This document shows, one piece after another, positions 52,692 to 63,445 of a stretch of DNA of 64,000 nt (position 1 is the first letter of the stretch; each line of letters starts with the position of its first letter). The stretch is from Qipengyuania pelagi (GTDB lineage: Bacteria; Pseudomonadota; Alphaproteobacteria; Sphingomonadales; Sphingomonadaceae). The stretch is from positions 1,364,001 to 1,428,000 of the forward strand of contig NZ_WTYD01000001.1 of NCBI RefSeq assembly GCF_009827295.1. The letters are read 5' to 3'. Made by a program: the position numbers and the translations under genes. The notes under the pieces are model-generated. The model did not search any database. It saw only the letters and a list, made by a program, of their open reading frames with translations, and was not told the DNA's origin.

Positions 52692-53261
52692 TCAGATACC
52701 GGCGATCAACTGATCCGCCAGCGCCTTGTCGGCTTCCGCATCGTGCTTTTCCGCGATCAGCTTGCGGCTGGCGGCCGTGGCAGCGATGGCGGCCCGGTTG
52801 CGCACGTCGGCGATCGCCTCGCGCTCGGCAGCGGCGATCTTGTCTTCGGCCATGCGTTGGCGGCGCTCGACCATCGCCTGCCCGTCGGCTTCGGCCTTGG
52901 CGAGGATCGTCTCCGCCTCGTGCCGGGCCGTTTCCAGCATGGTTTCGGCGTCCTTTTCCGCCGAAGCGATCCGCTTGGCGTATTCGTCACGCAGCGTTTC
53001 GGCTTCGTGGCGCAGGGCCTTCGCCTCGTCGAGCTGTTCCTTGATGGCGGCGATCCGCCCGTCTAGCCCGCCCGCGATGGTCTTGTGCACCTTGGCGCCG
53101 AAGAAGGCGATCAGGAACAGGATGAGCATCGCGATCGAGACCCACTGGAAGGGCGCGAGGCCCAGCAGTTCGGGTTCGACATGCGTCGGGGCGCCGCCAT
53201 GGCCTTCTTCGACGAAGGCTTCGGCGGATTCGGTGGCGAAGACTTGCGGGGGATTAGCCAT
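52692..53261 (-). CDS. atpF: ATP synthase F0 subunit b
   Basis: The 189-residue stator subunit has a Glu/Pro-containing N-terminus, one membrane segment (WVSIAMLILFLIAFFGA) and a long charged coiled coil (about 65-180). Together with b' it forms the peripheral stalk heterodimer that holds F1. The start overlaps the end of the b' gene by eight bases. It is the last gene of the operon before a terminator. F1 genes are not in the window, as is usual in alphaproteobacteria. Confidence 0.92.
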   Translation of the reverse strand: MANPPQVFATESAEAFVEEGHGGAPTHVEPELLGLAPFQWVSIAMLILFLIAFFGAKVHKTIAGGLDGRIAAIKEQLDEAKALRHEAETLRDEYAKRIASAEKDAETMLETARHEAETILAKAEADGQAMVERRQRMAEDKIAAAEREAIADVRNRAAIAATAASRKLIAEKHDAEADKALADQLIAGI

Positions 53262-53748
53262 GGATCATGGCCTCCTTGACCGCCTTGTTCGCGGCGGGCT
53301 TGGTCACCTTGATCCCAGCGAGGCGCTGGACGATGTCCTGCGCCGCTTCGGCGGCAACGGTTTCGATCTCGCCCATCGCTTCTTCGCGCGATGCGGCGAT
53401 GCGCTGCTCGGCCTCGGCCAGACGGGCATCGAGCCGGCCCTGCGCCTCGGCGAGCTTTTTCTCGTTCGAAAGAGCCGCGTCGCTCTTGGCCTTGGCGATC
53501 AGCGCCTGGGCCGCGGCGCGGTTCTCGTTTTCGCGGGTACGCCAGGCTTCCTCGCGCTCGTCGGCGGCATCGCGTGCGGACTGGGCCGCAGCGAGATCGT
53601 CACCGATCTGCTTGTCGCGCAGGGCGACGGTTTCCATCACGCGCGGCACCATGAGCCGCCCGATGAAGAAGAAGGTGATGCCGAAGAACACCAGCAGCCA
53701 GAAGATCTGGCTCGACCAGGTTTCGGCAAGCTGGGCTATCTGAGGCAT
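53254..53748 (-). CDS. atpG: ATP synthase F0 subunit b'
   Basis: The 164-residue protein has a first membrane segment (IFWLLVFFGITFFFIGRLM) and a long coiled coil (RDKQIGDDLAAAQSARD and on). It is the second stator subunit paired with b in photosynthetic and alphaproteobacterial ATP synthases. The symbol varies between genomes (atpG or atpF'). It lies 112 bases downstream of the c subunit gene and overlaps atpF by eight bases. Confidence 0.9.
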   Translation of the reverse strand: MPQIAQLAETWSSQIFWLLVFFGITFFFIGRLMVPRVMETVALRDKQIGDDLAAAQSARDAADEREEAWRTRENENRAAAQALIAKAKSDAALSNEKKLAEAQGRLDARLAEAEQRIAASREEAMGEIETVAAEAAQDIVQRLAGIKVTKPAANKAVKEAMIHG

Positions 53749-53860
53749 TCACGCAACTCGCTGATAGAAGGCCGTTGGGGCAACTGCGAAAAATTCGGGC
53801 GGCGAGCCCTTGGGGGAGCGGGTCGATACCCGCCCTCCCCGAGGGCGCGACGCGTCCGCC

Positions 53861-54085
53861 TTACTGGAAGATCAGCAGGGCGGCGATGACGAAGGACAGA
53901 AGGCCCAGAAGCTCGGCACCGGCGAAACCGATGAAGAGACGGCCCTGCTGGCTGTCGGCGGCGCCGGGATTGCGCAGCGCGCCTTCGAGGAACTTGGCGA
54001 ACACGTTACCCACGCCGATAGCGGCAAGGCCACAACCGATCGCGGCAAGACCCGCACCCATGAGCTTGGCGGCTTCAGCTTCCAT
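53861..54085 (-). CDS. atpE: ATP synthase F0 subunit c
   Basis: The 74-residue proteolipid forms the rotor ring. It has two membrane helices, [13 protein letters not shown] with the tight Gly/Ala pattern and the proton carrier Glu58 in [11 protein letters not shown], joined by the [11 protein letters not shown] loop. The carboxyl carrier is Glu as in most alphaproteobacteria and mitochondria. No sodium-type ligand pattern is obvious. It follows atpB by 33 bases. Confidence 0.96.
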   Translation of the reverse strand: MEAEAAKLMGAGLAAIGCGLAAIGVGNVFAKFLEGALRNPGAADSQQGRLFIGFAGAELLGLLSFVIAALLIFQ

Positions 54086-54118
54086 GATATGAACTCCTTA
54101 AGGTATTGAAACAGGTGG

Positions 54119-54904
54119 TTAGTGAAGGTTTTCGGCGTCGTTGATGTAAAGCGACGTCAGAAGGGCGAAGACATAGGCCTGGATCCCGGCGACCAGCAGC
54201 TCTAGCGCGCAGATCGCGATCATCAGAACCATGCTGGGGATGCCGATGGCGATCCCGTAGAGCGGGCCCGCATTGCCGCCCGAGATCACGAAGCTGGACA
54301 GCACTTCCAACAGGACGTGCCCGGCCATCATCGCCACGAACAGTCGCAGCGCGAGGCTGAACGGGCGGACCATGAAGCTGATCAGCTCGATCGGGGCGAT
54401 GATCGGCACCATCGGCCAGGGCGTGCCGTGCGGCACGAACAGGCTGAAAAAATGGAAGCCATGCTTGAAGAAGCCCACCAGCAGCACGATCGAGAACGAG
54501 ATCACGGCGAGAATGCCGGTCACGGTGAAGTGGCTGGTGAAGGTGAAGGGGTGCAGGCCGATCACGCCCAGCGGCAACAGGCCGAGCAGGTTGGCGAACA
54601 GGATGAACATGAACAGGCTGAAGACGTAGGGCACGTATTTGCGCCCCGCCTTGCCGATATTGGCTTCCAGCATATCGTCGATGAAGCCGGTGAAGCTTTC
54701 CACCATCATCTGCCAGCGGCCGGGCACCACCTGGCGCCGCATTCCGCCCGCCACGAAGATGGCGAGCACCACCACGGTGATCAGCATCCACAACGCGCTG
54801 TTGGTGAAGGCGATATTGAAGCCTGCCAGCTCCCAGTTCTCGGTGCCGGCAAGCGGCTCGATCGTGAACTGGTGCATCGGGTCGACCTTGGCCGAATGTG
54901 CCAC
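54119..54904 (-). CDS. atpB: ATP synthase F0 subunit a
   Basis: The 261-residue membrane subunit forms the proton half-channels. The essential Arg lies in SLALRLFVAMMAGH. It has about five or six membrane segments and the expected conserved GLLPLGVIGLHPFTF and GIQAYVFALLTSLYI. The start ATG is just after the AtpI gene. It forms, with subunit c, the proton path of the F0 motor. Confidence 0.95.
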   Translation of the reverse strand: MAHSAKVDPMHQFTIEPLAGTENWELAGFNIAFTNSALWMLITVVVLAIFVAGGMRRQVVPGRWQMMVESFTGFIDDMLEANIGKAGRKYVPYVFSLFMFILFANLLGLLPLGVIGLHPFTFTSHFTVTGILAVISFSIVLLVGFFKHGFHFFSLFVPHGTPWPMVPIIAPIELISFMVRPFSLALRLFVAMMAGHVLLEVLSSFVISGGNAGPLYGIAIGIPSMVLMIAICALELLVAGIQAYVFALLTSLYINDAENLH

Positions 54905-54958
54905 GTCTCTGGGTATCCCTAGTCCTGCGGTCTCGACGGCTGCCCCCGCGAAGCGAGA

Positions 54959-55279
54959 TCAGTCCCCCGGCGGCGTCTTCGCCGAACGGAAGATGTTCCT
55001 GAAGGCCACGATTATCCCGAGGAACAATCCGACCAACAGACCCCATGGCGAAGTGCCCGCCAGCCAGTCAACAAGCCAGCCGAGCACCAGGCCTCCGAGA
55101 ACGCCGCCGAGAAGATCGGCCAGGACGCGGTTGCCGCTGCGATAGCTCGCATCGGCCCCCTTGACCTGCGGCTTGTTGCGCTTGTCTTCGCGCTCGCGTG
55201 CGGCCTTCAGCCGCTCCTCGAGCGCGTCGATCCGCGCATCTTCGCCGATGGGTTCCCGTGCGGGTGTCTCGTCGCTCAT
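54959..55279 (-). CDS. atpI: AtpI/AtpZ-type F0 assembly protein
   Basis: The 106-residue protein begins MSDETPAREPIGEDARIDAL, is charged at the N-terminus, and has two membrane segments with GGVLGGLVLGWLVDWL and GLLVGLFLGIIVAFRNI. Members help assemble the c ring or carry Mg or Ca. GGAGG lies six bases before the ATG at 55279, so the longer frame to 55291 is not needed. It is the first gene of the operon before atpB. Confidence 0.88.
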   Translation of the reverse strand: MSDETPAREPIGEDARIDALEERLKAAREREDKRNKPQVKGADASYRSGNRVLADLLGGVLGGLVLGWLVDWLAGTSPWGLLVGLFLGIIVAFRNIFRSAKTPPGD

Positions 55280-55439
55280 GCCAGCCTCCATAGTGGATCG
55301 CGCGGCACAGGCAATAAGGTGCCCGCCGAGGGCGCCGCCCCCTTAGGCGGGGGGTATCTGCGAGTCAACACGGGTGGGGGAGTGATTGGCGGCGAGGCCG
55401 GGAAAAAACGGCCCGTCCCCGCCGCGACAAACGAAACGC

Positions 55440-55844
55440 TTACGGGCAGCGCGCATCGCGCTGGGGCACGCCCGCACCGCGGGTCGCCCAGCTGCCGTCG
55501 GGCGCCTGGTATTTCTCGCCCGGCTCGGTCTTCAAAATGGCCTGGCACCCGGCGGCGAAGGCGTATTCCTCCAGCGTGGCACGGGCGGCCTGCGCCTTTT
55601 CGGAATAGACCGCGCGGCGCTTGATATTGATGTCGTTGACGATGCGGCGCAGCGCGGGCGTTTCGACGACGACGATGCCGAGATAACCGTCCATCTTCTC
55701 GCCGATATCGCCCGATGCACGGGCCGACGCATAAGCAGGATCGCGCTGCGCGAAAGCGGGCGCGGCGACCCCACCGAGCGCGGTGGCCCCGGCCACGAGA
55801 GCAAAGGCGGCGTTGCGGGCGAATTGGGTGGTTCGGGTCATCAT
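55440..55844 (-). CDS. ydbL: YdbL-family exported protein (DUF1318)
   Basis: The protein (134 residues) has a signal peptide (FARNAAFALVAGATALGGV with cleavage near AFA), then the DUF1318 pattern GDIGEKMDGYLGIV and VNDINIKRRAVYSEKAQ. The E. coli partners YdbH, YnbE and YdbL form an envelope-spanning phospholipid transport system. The start at 55844 is favoured by AGGA eight bases upstream; 55853 is an alternative. It follows ynbE and closes the operon. Confidence 0.85.
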   Translation of the reverse strand: MMTRTTQFARNAAFALVAGATALGGVAAPAFAQRDPAYASARASGDIGEKMDGYLGIVVVETPALRRIVNDINIKRRAVYSEKAQAARATLEEYAFAAGCQAILKTEPGEKYQAPDGSWATRGAGVPQRDARCP

Positions 55845-55854
55845 GACACTCATC

Positions 55855-56058
55855 CTAGAAGATATCGGCGTTCTGGTCGATCGTGTTGCCCGCATCCTCA
55901 GCGAGGCGGTAGATCACCTCCTGCCGGATATTGACGTTCAATTCGATCACGATCGGCTCTTCGGGCGCGTTCACGGTGATGCAGCCGGGCAGGATCGCCA
56001 GCGTTCCAAGCATCGCGATTGCCGCAGCTCCCTTGGTCGACGGTTTGAATAGGGCCAT
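55855..56058 (-). CDS. ynbE: YnbE-family lipoprotein
   Basis: The 67-residue protein has a lipoprotein signal (GAAAIAMLGTLAILPGC with the lipid-modified Cys) and a short mature part VNAPEEPIVIELNVNIRQEV. It is the outer-membrane partner of YdbH and YdbL. GAGGGA lies before the ATG at 56058; a start at 56094 overlapping the ydbH stop is possible. It is cotranscribed with ydbH. Confidence 0.87.
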   Translation of the reverse strand: MALFKPSTKGAAAIAMLGTLAILPGCITVNAPEEPIVIELNVNIRQEVIYRLAEDAGNTIDQNADIF

Positions 56059-56090
56059 AGCGTTCCCTCGCTTTCCTGATGCTGAATGTG

Positions 56091-59000
56091 TCATGATCCC
56101 TCGTCCGCGCCGTTCGGCACGATATCCTCTTCCTCGATCCGCTCCTGCGCCTCTTCGCCGGTGATCTCGCGGCGCAGCAGGCGGCCCCCATCGGCGGATA
56201 ACAGCCCCAGCGAACGCGGATCGCGCACGGCGGCGGGATCATAGAGCGATTTGAGCGACGTGATCAGCTGATAGAACGGGGCGCGGATATTGACGCGGAA
56301 TTGCAGCGGCAGAGCGGCCAGCCTGCGGGTGATGAAATTGGACGAGGCGCCCTCGCCCTGGCTTACCCCATCGAAGCGCACGCGCGTTACGATCTCGCCC
56401 GTCAGCGGCCCGTCCATCGCGAGGCGCATCTGGCGATAATCGAGGCTACGCAGCGCATCGAAGGCGAAATTGGCGATCGGCGACAGGTCTTCGTAAGTCA
56501 GTTCGCCCACATAGGAGATATTGCCACCCGGCGCGCGCGACAGCAGCAACCCGCCCTCGATCCGGCCATTGCCGGCCGCGTCGAACACGATTGGCACCGT
56601 CCCGTCGAAAGTTCCGGTTGCGCTCAGATTGCCGATATCCATCTGATCGACGAAGGCGCCCGCATCCAGCCCGACGATTTCGAAGACGTAGCGACGTTCT
56701 TCCTCGACGCCGAAATTGAGGTCGACCTCGCGCAGGATCAGCTCGCCCCCCATGAACGGCCAGCGCCCGCCCTCAACCGACAGGAACTGCCAGTCGCGCA
56801 GCGCGAATTCGACCTCGCCGTCCAGCACCTCGATCCCCGGATTGATCGAGGCGACGCGCAAGGTCTGGCCGGGCGCGGTGGTGAGGTTGAGGAGATCGGT
56901 GAAACGGATCGTCCCGCTCGCGCCGCGCACCGGCCCGAAAGCGGCGGCGAGGTCGAGATCGTCGGTGGTCAATTGGCCCGAACTGGTCACGCCGTTCGCG
57001 CCCCAGTCCAACCGGCCCGTCCCGCTGACGATCCCGCTCACATTCGCGACCACGCCGAGGGCGAGACGCGACAGATCGTCGGGCTGGAGCAGCGGATCGA
57101 ATTGCAGGTCCGCGATCACGAGGTCGGCATGGCCGCGCCCGCTGGACAGATCATGGCGGATATCGGCGGCGGTCACGATCCGGTCGCTCGCCGGATTGCG
57201 CAGATCGGCGAAGGCGGTGATGAGATTGTCCTCAAGCGCCAGCGTGGCATCGCGCGCCACCAGCGGCTCGAACCGGTCGGGATCGGCGCGGTCGGTCAGC
57301 GTGAAGCTGCCATCGTTCAGCTCCAGCCGCCCGCCCGCATAGCGCCAGCTTCCCGAAGCTCCGCCGATATCGAGCGGCACGGCATCGAGCGTGACGTCCG
57401 CGTCGGAGAATGTGCCCGCGATATCCTCGCCGAAGCTCGCGTCGAGGCCATTGATCTGGAAGCGCGTCGCCGTGCCCACGGGGCCGAGCGATACGTCCAG
57501 CTCGCGCGCTGTCATCACGCCGGGATAGGCGAAGCCGACAGGGCCGCTGACCAGCCGGATCGGCGTGCTGCCGAGCCTGCCCGCGAGGTCGAGCGAGGGC
57601 GCGCCCGCCGCGATATTGAGCCCGCCCAGCCCATTGCGCACGATCGCGCTGCCCGGCGGAGGGCACAGGGTCAGGCGGCGGCGTTCGAGCGTGAGATTGG
57701 CGAGCGTCAGATTCTCGAAACCGATCTCGGTACAATCCGGCCACAGCGCCAGTGCCCCGCCCGGCATCCAGCGGCCCTCGATCGGCAGGCGCAGATTGCG
57801 GGTCGATCCGCCGGGAAGTGGCCCGCTCGCGATCGCCTCGCCGATGAAGCGCAGCGCGCCACTATCCGCTTGCGACAGCGTCAGGCGCGGGATTTCGAGC
57901 GCCGAACCGCCCGCTTCGTAGCGGCGCATGGCGAGCCGGAATTGGGTTGCGCCAGTGCCCCGCCGCTCCATCCGGCCGCTGACAGAGGGGAGCCCCGCGC
58001 CACCGAGCGCGACATTGCCTGCGAGAAGCGGCGGCGCGCCGTCGCGAAACTGCGCCTCGACGCGCGACAGCGATAAGAGCCGCGTGCCCGATCCCCCGCG
58101 CAGATTGCCGCGCGGCATGACCAGCGTCGCGCCGGTTGGCCCCCGACGCGCGGACAGGTCGGCGGCAAAGGAGCTGCCGCGCGATTCGCGGCGCAGGATA
58201 TCGGCGATGCGCTGCGCGATCGGGGCGACGAGAGTGCCCGCGCCGCTCCGTCCCAGCTGGGCCACCGCCGCATCGGATTGCGCACCCAGGCGCAACCCAT
58301 TGCCCTCGACATCGCCGCGCCAGTCGAGCCGCGACAGGCCGGGATCGCTGCGCAGCGCCCCGTCGAGCGTCACCAGCGCAGCGGTCGCATAGGGCGAGAC
58401 GGCCCCTCGCAGCGCCAGCGTGTGTTCGAGCGCGAGCACGTCGCCGCGCAGGCTCGCGCGCACCCGTCCGCCGATCCCGTTCGCCGCGTAAGCGCCCGCC
58501 TCGGCCCGGCCGAGCCGCAAGCCCGCCGAACCCGAGAAGTTGGCGAGCGCGGCATCGCTCTCCAATTCAAGCTGCGCCGATCCCGCGGCAAGCGAAACGC
58601 CGTCGCATTCCATCGAGCGGAACCGCATCGGCCCATCGAAGGACGGAACCCCATCCGAGGTGGCAAGCGCACCGTAAAGGCTCGCGCCTGCGATCCGGCA
58701 GGTGTCGGTCTCAATCTCGGGAGCGCTGGCCGCGAGAATGCCGGAAAACCCATCATCGATCCGCCCCTCGCCCTCGATCTTGAGGCCGATCGCGCCGTAG
58801 CGCGTTTCGATCAGCCCGCGCCCGTCGCGAATCGCGATGTCGAGTTCGGGCAGGCCCGGCGGCGCGGTGCTTTCGCGATAGATTACCCGGTCGAGACTGC
58901 CGAAACTCACGCGCCCGCCACGCAGCACCCCGTAGAGGCGCGGGCGGGTCAGAGTGATCCGGCCGATCTCGGGCGCGCCCAGTCGCTGGCGCAGCTTCAC

Positions 59001-59333
59001 CAGCACGCGGTCCGCCGTGAAGTCGGGTGCACGCGGATCGCCGACGACGAGGTCGGTCAGCACCGCCGCTTCCGGCCCGATGCTCTCGATCGTGTAGGTC
59101 GCGGGCAGATCGTAGGCCGCGAGCTGGTCTTCGATGACATTGCCCGCGATCCGCTCGCGCGAAAACCAAAGGGCGATGATGGTGATCGTGAGCAGGACGA
59201 GAACCGCGAAGGGGACCATCCAGCGCTTCTTGCGCCATCTTGGACGTGGAAGCGGCGCGAGGCCCTGCTCCGCTTCGGCGAGCGGTGCGGTCTCGGCCAG
59301 CTCGGCCTCGGCGTGCTCGTCGACCCCGGTCAT
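56091..59333 (-). CDS. ydbH: YdbH-family envelope phospholipid transport protein
   Basis: The 1080-residue protein has one N-terminal membrane anchor (MVPFAVLVLLTITIIALWF) after a basic stretch and a long periplasmic beta-rich region typical of AsmA-like bridge proteins, with a conserved C-terminal part. Together with YnbE and YdbL it is expected to span the periplasm and move phospholipids between membranes. The start at 59333 is chosen because it puts the anchor near the N-terminus; the frame stays open to 59519. It is divergent from radC. Confidence 0.88.
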   Translation of the reverse strand: MTGVDEHAEAELAETAPLAEAEQGLAPLPRPRWRKKRWMVPFAVLVLLTITIIALWFSRERIAGNVIEDQLAAYDLPATYTIESIGPEAAVLTDLVVGDPRAPDFTADRVLVKLRQRLGAPEIGRITLTRPRLYGVLRGGRVSFGSLDRVIYRESTAPPGLPELDIAIRDGRGLIETRYGAIGLKIEGEGRIDDGFSGILAASAPEIETDTCRIAGASLYGALATSDGVPSFDGPMRFRSMECDGVSLAAGSAQLELESDAALANFSGSAGLRLGRAEAGAYAANGIGGRVRASLRGDVLALEHTLALRGAVSPYATAALVTLDGALRSDPGLSRLDWRGDVEGNGLRLGAQSDAAVAQLGRSGAGTLVAPIAQRIADILRRESRGSSFAADLSARRGPTGATLVMPRGNLRGGSGTRLLSLSRVEAQFRDGAPPLLAGNVALGGAGLPSVSGRMERRGTGATQFRLAMRRYEAGGSALEIPRLTLSQADSGALRFIGEAIASGPLPGGSTRNLRLPIEGRWMPGGALALWPDCTEIGFENLTLANLTLERRRLTLCPPPGSAIVRNGLGGLNIAAGAPSLDLAGRLGSTPIRLVSGPVGFAYPGVMTARELDVSLGPVGTATRFQINGLDASFGEDIAGTFSDADVTLDAVPLDIGGASGSWRYAGGRLELNDGSFTLTDRADPDRFEPLVARDATLALEDNLITAFADLRNPASDRIVTAADIRHDLSSGRGHADLVIADLQFDPLLQPDDLSRLALGVVANVSGIVSGTGRLDWGANGVTSSGQLTTDDLDLAAAFGPVRGASGTIRFTDLLNLTTAPGQTLRVASINPGIEVLDGEVEFALRDWQFLSVEGGRWPFMGGELILREVDLNFGVEEERRYVFEIVGLDAGAFVDQMDIGNLSATGTFDGTVPIVFDAAGNGRIEGGLLLSRAPGGNISYVGELTYEDLSPIANFAFDALRSLDYRQMRLAMDGPLTGEIVTRVRFDGVSQGEGASSNFITRRLAALPLQFRVNIRAPFYQLITSLKSLYDPAAVRDPRSLGLLSADGGRLLRREITGEEAQERIEEEDIVPNGADEGS

Positions 59334-59438
59334 AGCTTGCGTCCCTTGCGCGAACGCCTCCCTAAAGGCAATGCGGCTTAACCGTAGATGATCTTGGGAT
59401 GATCTCGGGACGATCTCGAGTGGAGGCAGGAGGTTCGC

Positions 59439-60173
59439 TTGGCAGAAGATGCGCCCGCTTCGCCGCCTGCGCCGAACACTCCCGAAAAGAGTCCCATGCA
59501 AAATCCGGGCATCGGCCATCGCGCCCGGCTGCGCGAGCGGCTGCTGAAAGGCGGCGCGGAAGCGCTGGCCGATTACGAGCTGCTCGAATTCCTCCTCTTC
59601 GCCGGGATGCGGCAGGGCGATACGAAGCCGCTCGCCAAGCAGCTGATCGCGCGTTTCGGCTCGCTCACCGGCGTCCTCAACGCCGATCCTGCTGCTCTGA
59701 TGCAGGTCAAGGGCGTAGGCGAGGCGAATGCGGCGGCGCTGCGCAGCGTGGCTTTAGCGGCGCGCAGAATGGCGCGCGGCGCGGTGGAGAACCGACCGGT
59801 CCTCGGCAGCTGGCAGGCGCTGCTGGATTATCTCTCGATCGACATGGGGCAATTGGCGCATGAGCGGGTGCGCGTGCTCTATCTCAACACCCAGAACCGC
59901 CTGATCCTCGATCATCTCGCCAGCGAAGGTTCGATCGACGAGGCGGCGATCCACCCGCGCGAAGTGATGCGCAAGGCCTTCGACATCGGGGCGACCGCGC
60001 TGATCCTCGTCCACAACCATCCCAGCGGCGACCCGCAGCCCAGCCGCGCCGATATCGCCATCACCAACCAGATCGCCGAGGCCGGACGCCATGTCGGGGT
60101 GACGGTGCACGATCATGTCATCGTCGGCGGCGGCGGTCGCCACGTCTCGCTGCGGGCGAAGGGCTTGATCTGA
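59439..60173 (+). CDS. radC: RadC family JAB-domain protein
   Basis: The 244-residue protein has a helix-hairpin-helix N domain (LMQVKGVGEANAAALRSVAL) and a C-terminal JAB metalloprotease-like fold with the motif LVHNHPSGDPQPSRAD (His-x-His and the distant Asp) and metal-ligand Glu earlier. Despite its name a DNA repair role is not established. The start is a TTG with a strong GGAGG about six bases upstream. It is divergent from ydbH. Confidence 0.93.
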   Translation: MAEDAPASPPAPNTPEKSPMQNPGIGHRARLRERLLKGGAEALADYELLEFLLFAGMRQGDTKPLAKQLIARFGSLTGVLNADPAALMQVKGVGEANAAALRSVALAARRMARGAVENRPVLGSWQALLDYLSIDMGQLAHERVRVLYLNTQNRLILDHLASEGSIDEAAIHPREVMRKAFDIGATALILVHNHPSGDPQPSRADIAITNQIAEAGRHVGVTVHDHVIVGGGGRHVSLRAKGLI

Positions 60174-60234
60174 CGCGGCGCGCGCCCTAGCCGCAGCCGC
60201 GCAATCCCCCGCTTCATCTTACCCGGAGTCCCCG

Positions 60235-61584
<1,350 letters not shown>

Positions 61585-61622
61585 GTTCGCGAGAATAAAT
61601 CCGTCGGAAGGATAGACAGACC

Positions 61623-62054
61623 ATGCAAATCGTCCGCACGATCGTCTGGGTGGTGATCCTCGCCGCGCTGCTGATCTTCACCGCCTTCAACTGGAATTCG
61701 GTCGAAGTGCAGATCTGGACCAATATGGTGCTGGAAACGAAGATCCCGGCGCTGGTCATCGTCGCCTTCCTGCTCGGCCTCGTGCCGATGTGGCTGATCC
61801 ATCGCGGGACGAAATGGCGGCTCAAGCGGCGGATCGCGGGCCTCGAATCGGCGGCCCGCGCCAATGCCAAGGCCGCCGCAGCCACTCCGGTCATGGCCGA
61901 ACCGATCGCCCCGGTCCGCCCCGATGACGGGGTCGAGACGACGAGCGTCACGACATCGACGAGCGAACCGATCGCTCCGGTCGAGGCGGACACCGTGTCC
62001 GATCCCGACACCACGCCCGCAAGGCCCGAAACGGACAGCACGACCAGGCCATGA
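61623..62054 (+). CDS. lapA: LapA-type membrane protein
   Basis: The 143-residue protein has two membrane helices (VWVVILAALLIFTAFNW and ALVIVAFLLGLVPMWLI) and a long, Thr/Pro/Glu-rich C-terminal tail. LapA-domain (DUF1049) proteins are linked to lipopolysaccharide assembly through LapB. The tail is variable. Its stop overlaps the pyrF start (ATGA), so the two are translationally coupled, as is common in alphaproteobacteria. Confidence 0.85.
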   Translation: MQIVRTIVWVVILAALLIFTAFNWNSVEVQIWTNMVLETKIPALVIVAFLLGLVPMWLIHRGTKWRLKRRIAGLESAARANAKAAAATPVMAEPIAPVRPDDGVETTSVTTSTSEPIAPVEADTVSDPDTTPARPETDSTTRP

Positions 62055-62728
62055 GCAATCCCGTCTATCTCGCGCTCGACCTGCCGCAGCTGGACGCGGC
62101 GCGCGATCTGGCGATGAAGGTGCGCGCGCATGTCGGCGGGCTGAAACTGGGCCTAGAATTCTTCTGCGCCCACGGCCATCACGGCGTCCTCGACATCGCC
62201 CATGCGGCGAAACTGCCGATCTTCCTCGACCTCAAGCTGCACGATATCCCCAACACCGTCGCCAGCGCGATGCAGGCGATCAACACGCTCGAACCCGCCA
62301 TCGTCACCGTCCATGCCAGCGGCGGACGCGCGATGATGGAGGATGCCAAGGCAGCGGCGGGGGAAAACACCCGCGTGGTCGCGGTGACGATGCTGACCAG
62401 CCTCGACGAGCGCGATCTCGCGCGCACCGGGATCGAAGGATCGCCGCACGATCACGTGCTGCGCCTCGCCGATCTGGCGCACGATGCCGGACTGGACGGG
62501 ATCGTGTGCTCGGGCCAGGAGGTCGGCGCGGTCCACAAGCAATGGAAGGACGGCTTCTTCGTCGTCCCCGGCCTGCGCCCGGCAGGGGCCGCCGCTGGAG
62601 ACCAAAAGCGCACAGTCACTCCGCGTTCCGCCCGCGACGACGGAGCGAGCGTACTCGTCATCGGCCGCCCGATCAGCCGCGCCGAAGACCCGCTCGCCGC
62701 CGCCCGCGCGATCGAGGCGACGCTCTAG
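62051..62728 (+). CDS. pyrF: Orotidine 5'-phosphate decarboxylase
   Basis: The 225-residue TIM-barrel enzyme makes UMP from OMP. The active-site Lys62 and Asp65 lie in FLDLKLHDIPNT and the phosphate-binding region in SVLVIGRPISRAEDP. The ATG overlaps the lapA stop. It is followed after 11 bases by trpF. Confidence 0.97.
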   Translation: MSNPVYLALDLPQLDAARDLAMKVRAHVGGLKLGLEFFCAHGHHGVLDIAHAAKLPIFLDLKLHDIPNTVASAMQAINTLEPAIVTVHASGGRAMMEDAKAAAGENTRVVAVTMLTSLDERDLARTGIEGSPHDHVLRLADLAHDAGLDGIVCSGQEVGAVHKQWKDGFFVVPGLRPAGAAAGDQKRTVTPRSARDDGASVLVIGRPISRAEDPLAAARAIEATL

Positions 62729-62739
62729 AAGAGATTAGC

Positions 62740-63378
62740 ATGACCGATATCAAGATTTGCGGGCTCTCGACGCCCGAGACATTGGACGCCGCCGTGGATG
62801 CGGGTGCGACCCATGTGGGCTTCGTCCATTACGAGAAGAGCCCGCGCCACGTATCCCTGGAACAGGCGGCCAAACTGCGCCGCCGCGTGCCCGAATCGGT
62901 CAAGCTGGTGCTGGTTCAGGTCGCGATGCAGCCCGAACCGCTCGCCCGCGCCTATGAAGCGATCCGGCCCGACGTGATCCAGTTCCATGGATCGGAAACG
63001 CCCGAATGGATCAGACTGGTGCGCGATACGGTCAAGGTCGAATCCTGGCGCTCGATCGGGCTGCGCTCGGCGGAGACGCTCGATAATGCGAAGAAATTCG
63101 AAGGCGCGGCGGATCGGCTCCTCTTCGATGCGCCTGCAAAGGCCCTGCCTGGCGGCAATGGCGTCAGCTTCCAATGGTCCCTGCTCGACGGGTGGGAGCC
63201 CTTCATGCCCTGGGCGCTGGCGGGCGGGCTGACCCCCGACAATGTCGGCGAAGCGATCGCGCGCACCGGCGCGCCTCTGGTCGATGCTTCCAGCGGGCTG
63301 GAAACGGAGCCGGGCGTCAAGGATATCGAGCGGATCAAGGCCTTCTGCGAGGCGGTGCGCGCGGCGGACGCCGCCTGA
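62740..63378 (+). CDS. trpF: Phosphoribosylanthranilate isomerase
   Basis: The 212-residue TIM-barrel enzyme isomerises phosphoribosylanthranilate in tryptophan synthesis. The catalytic Cys7 is in IKICGL and the base Asp in [15 protein letters not shown]. The frame is open further upstream, but the ATG at 62740 is right for the family. It lies between pyrF and trpB. Confidence 0.96.
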   Translation: MTDIKICGLSTPETLDAAVDAGATHVGFVHYEKSPRHVSLEQAAKLRRRVPESVKLVLVQVAMQPEPLARAYEAIRPDVIQFHGSETPEWIRLVRDTVKVESWRSIGLRSAETLDNAKKFEGAADRLLFDAPAKALPGGNGVSFQWSLLDGWEPFMPWALAGGLTPDNVGEAIARTGAPLVDASSGLETEPGVKDIERIKAFCEAVRAADAA

Positions 63379-63445
63379 TTCGGCCTCGCTGCTGACAAGC
63401 AAACCTGTCTCGACTCCGCCCGGCGCGAGCGGCATGGAGAAGGCG

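Noticed and set aside
56301..58076. Plus-strand frame opposite ydbH
   Set aside because: Antisense shadow; low-complexity Arg/Ala/His content.
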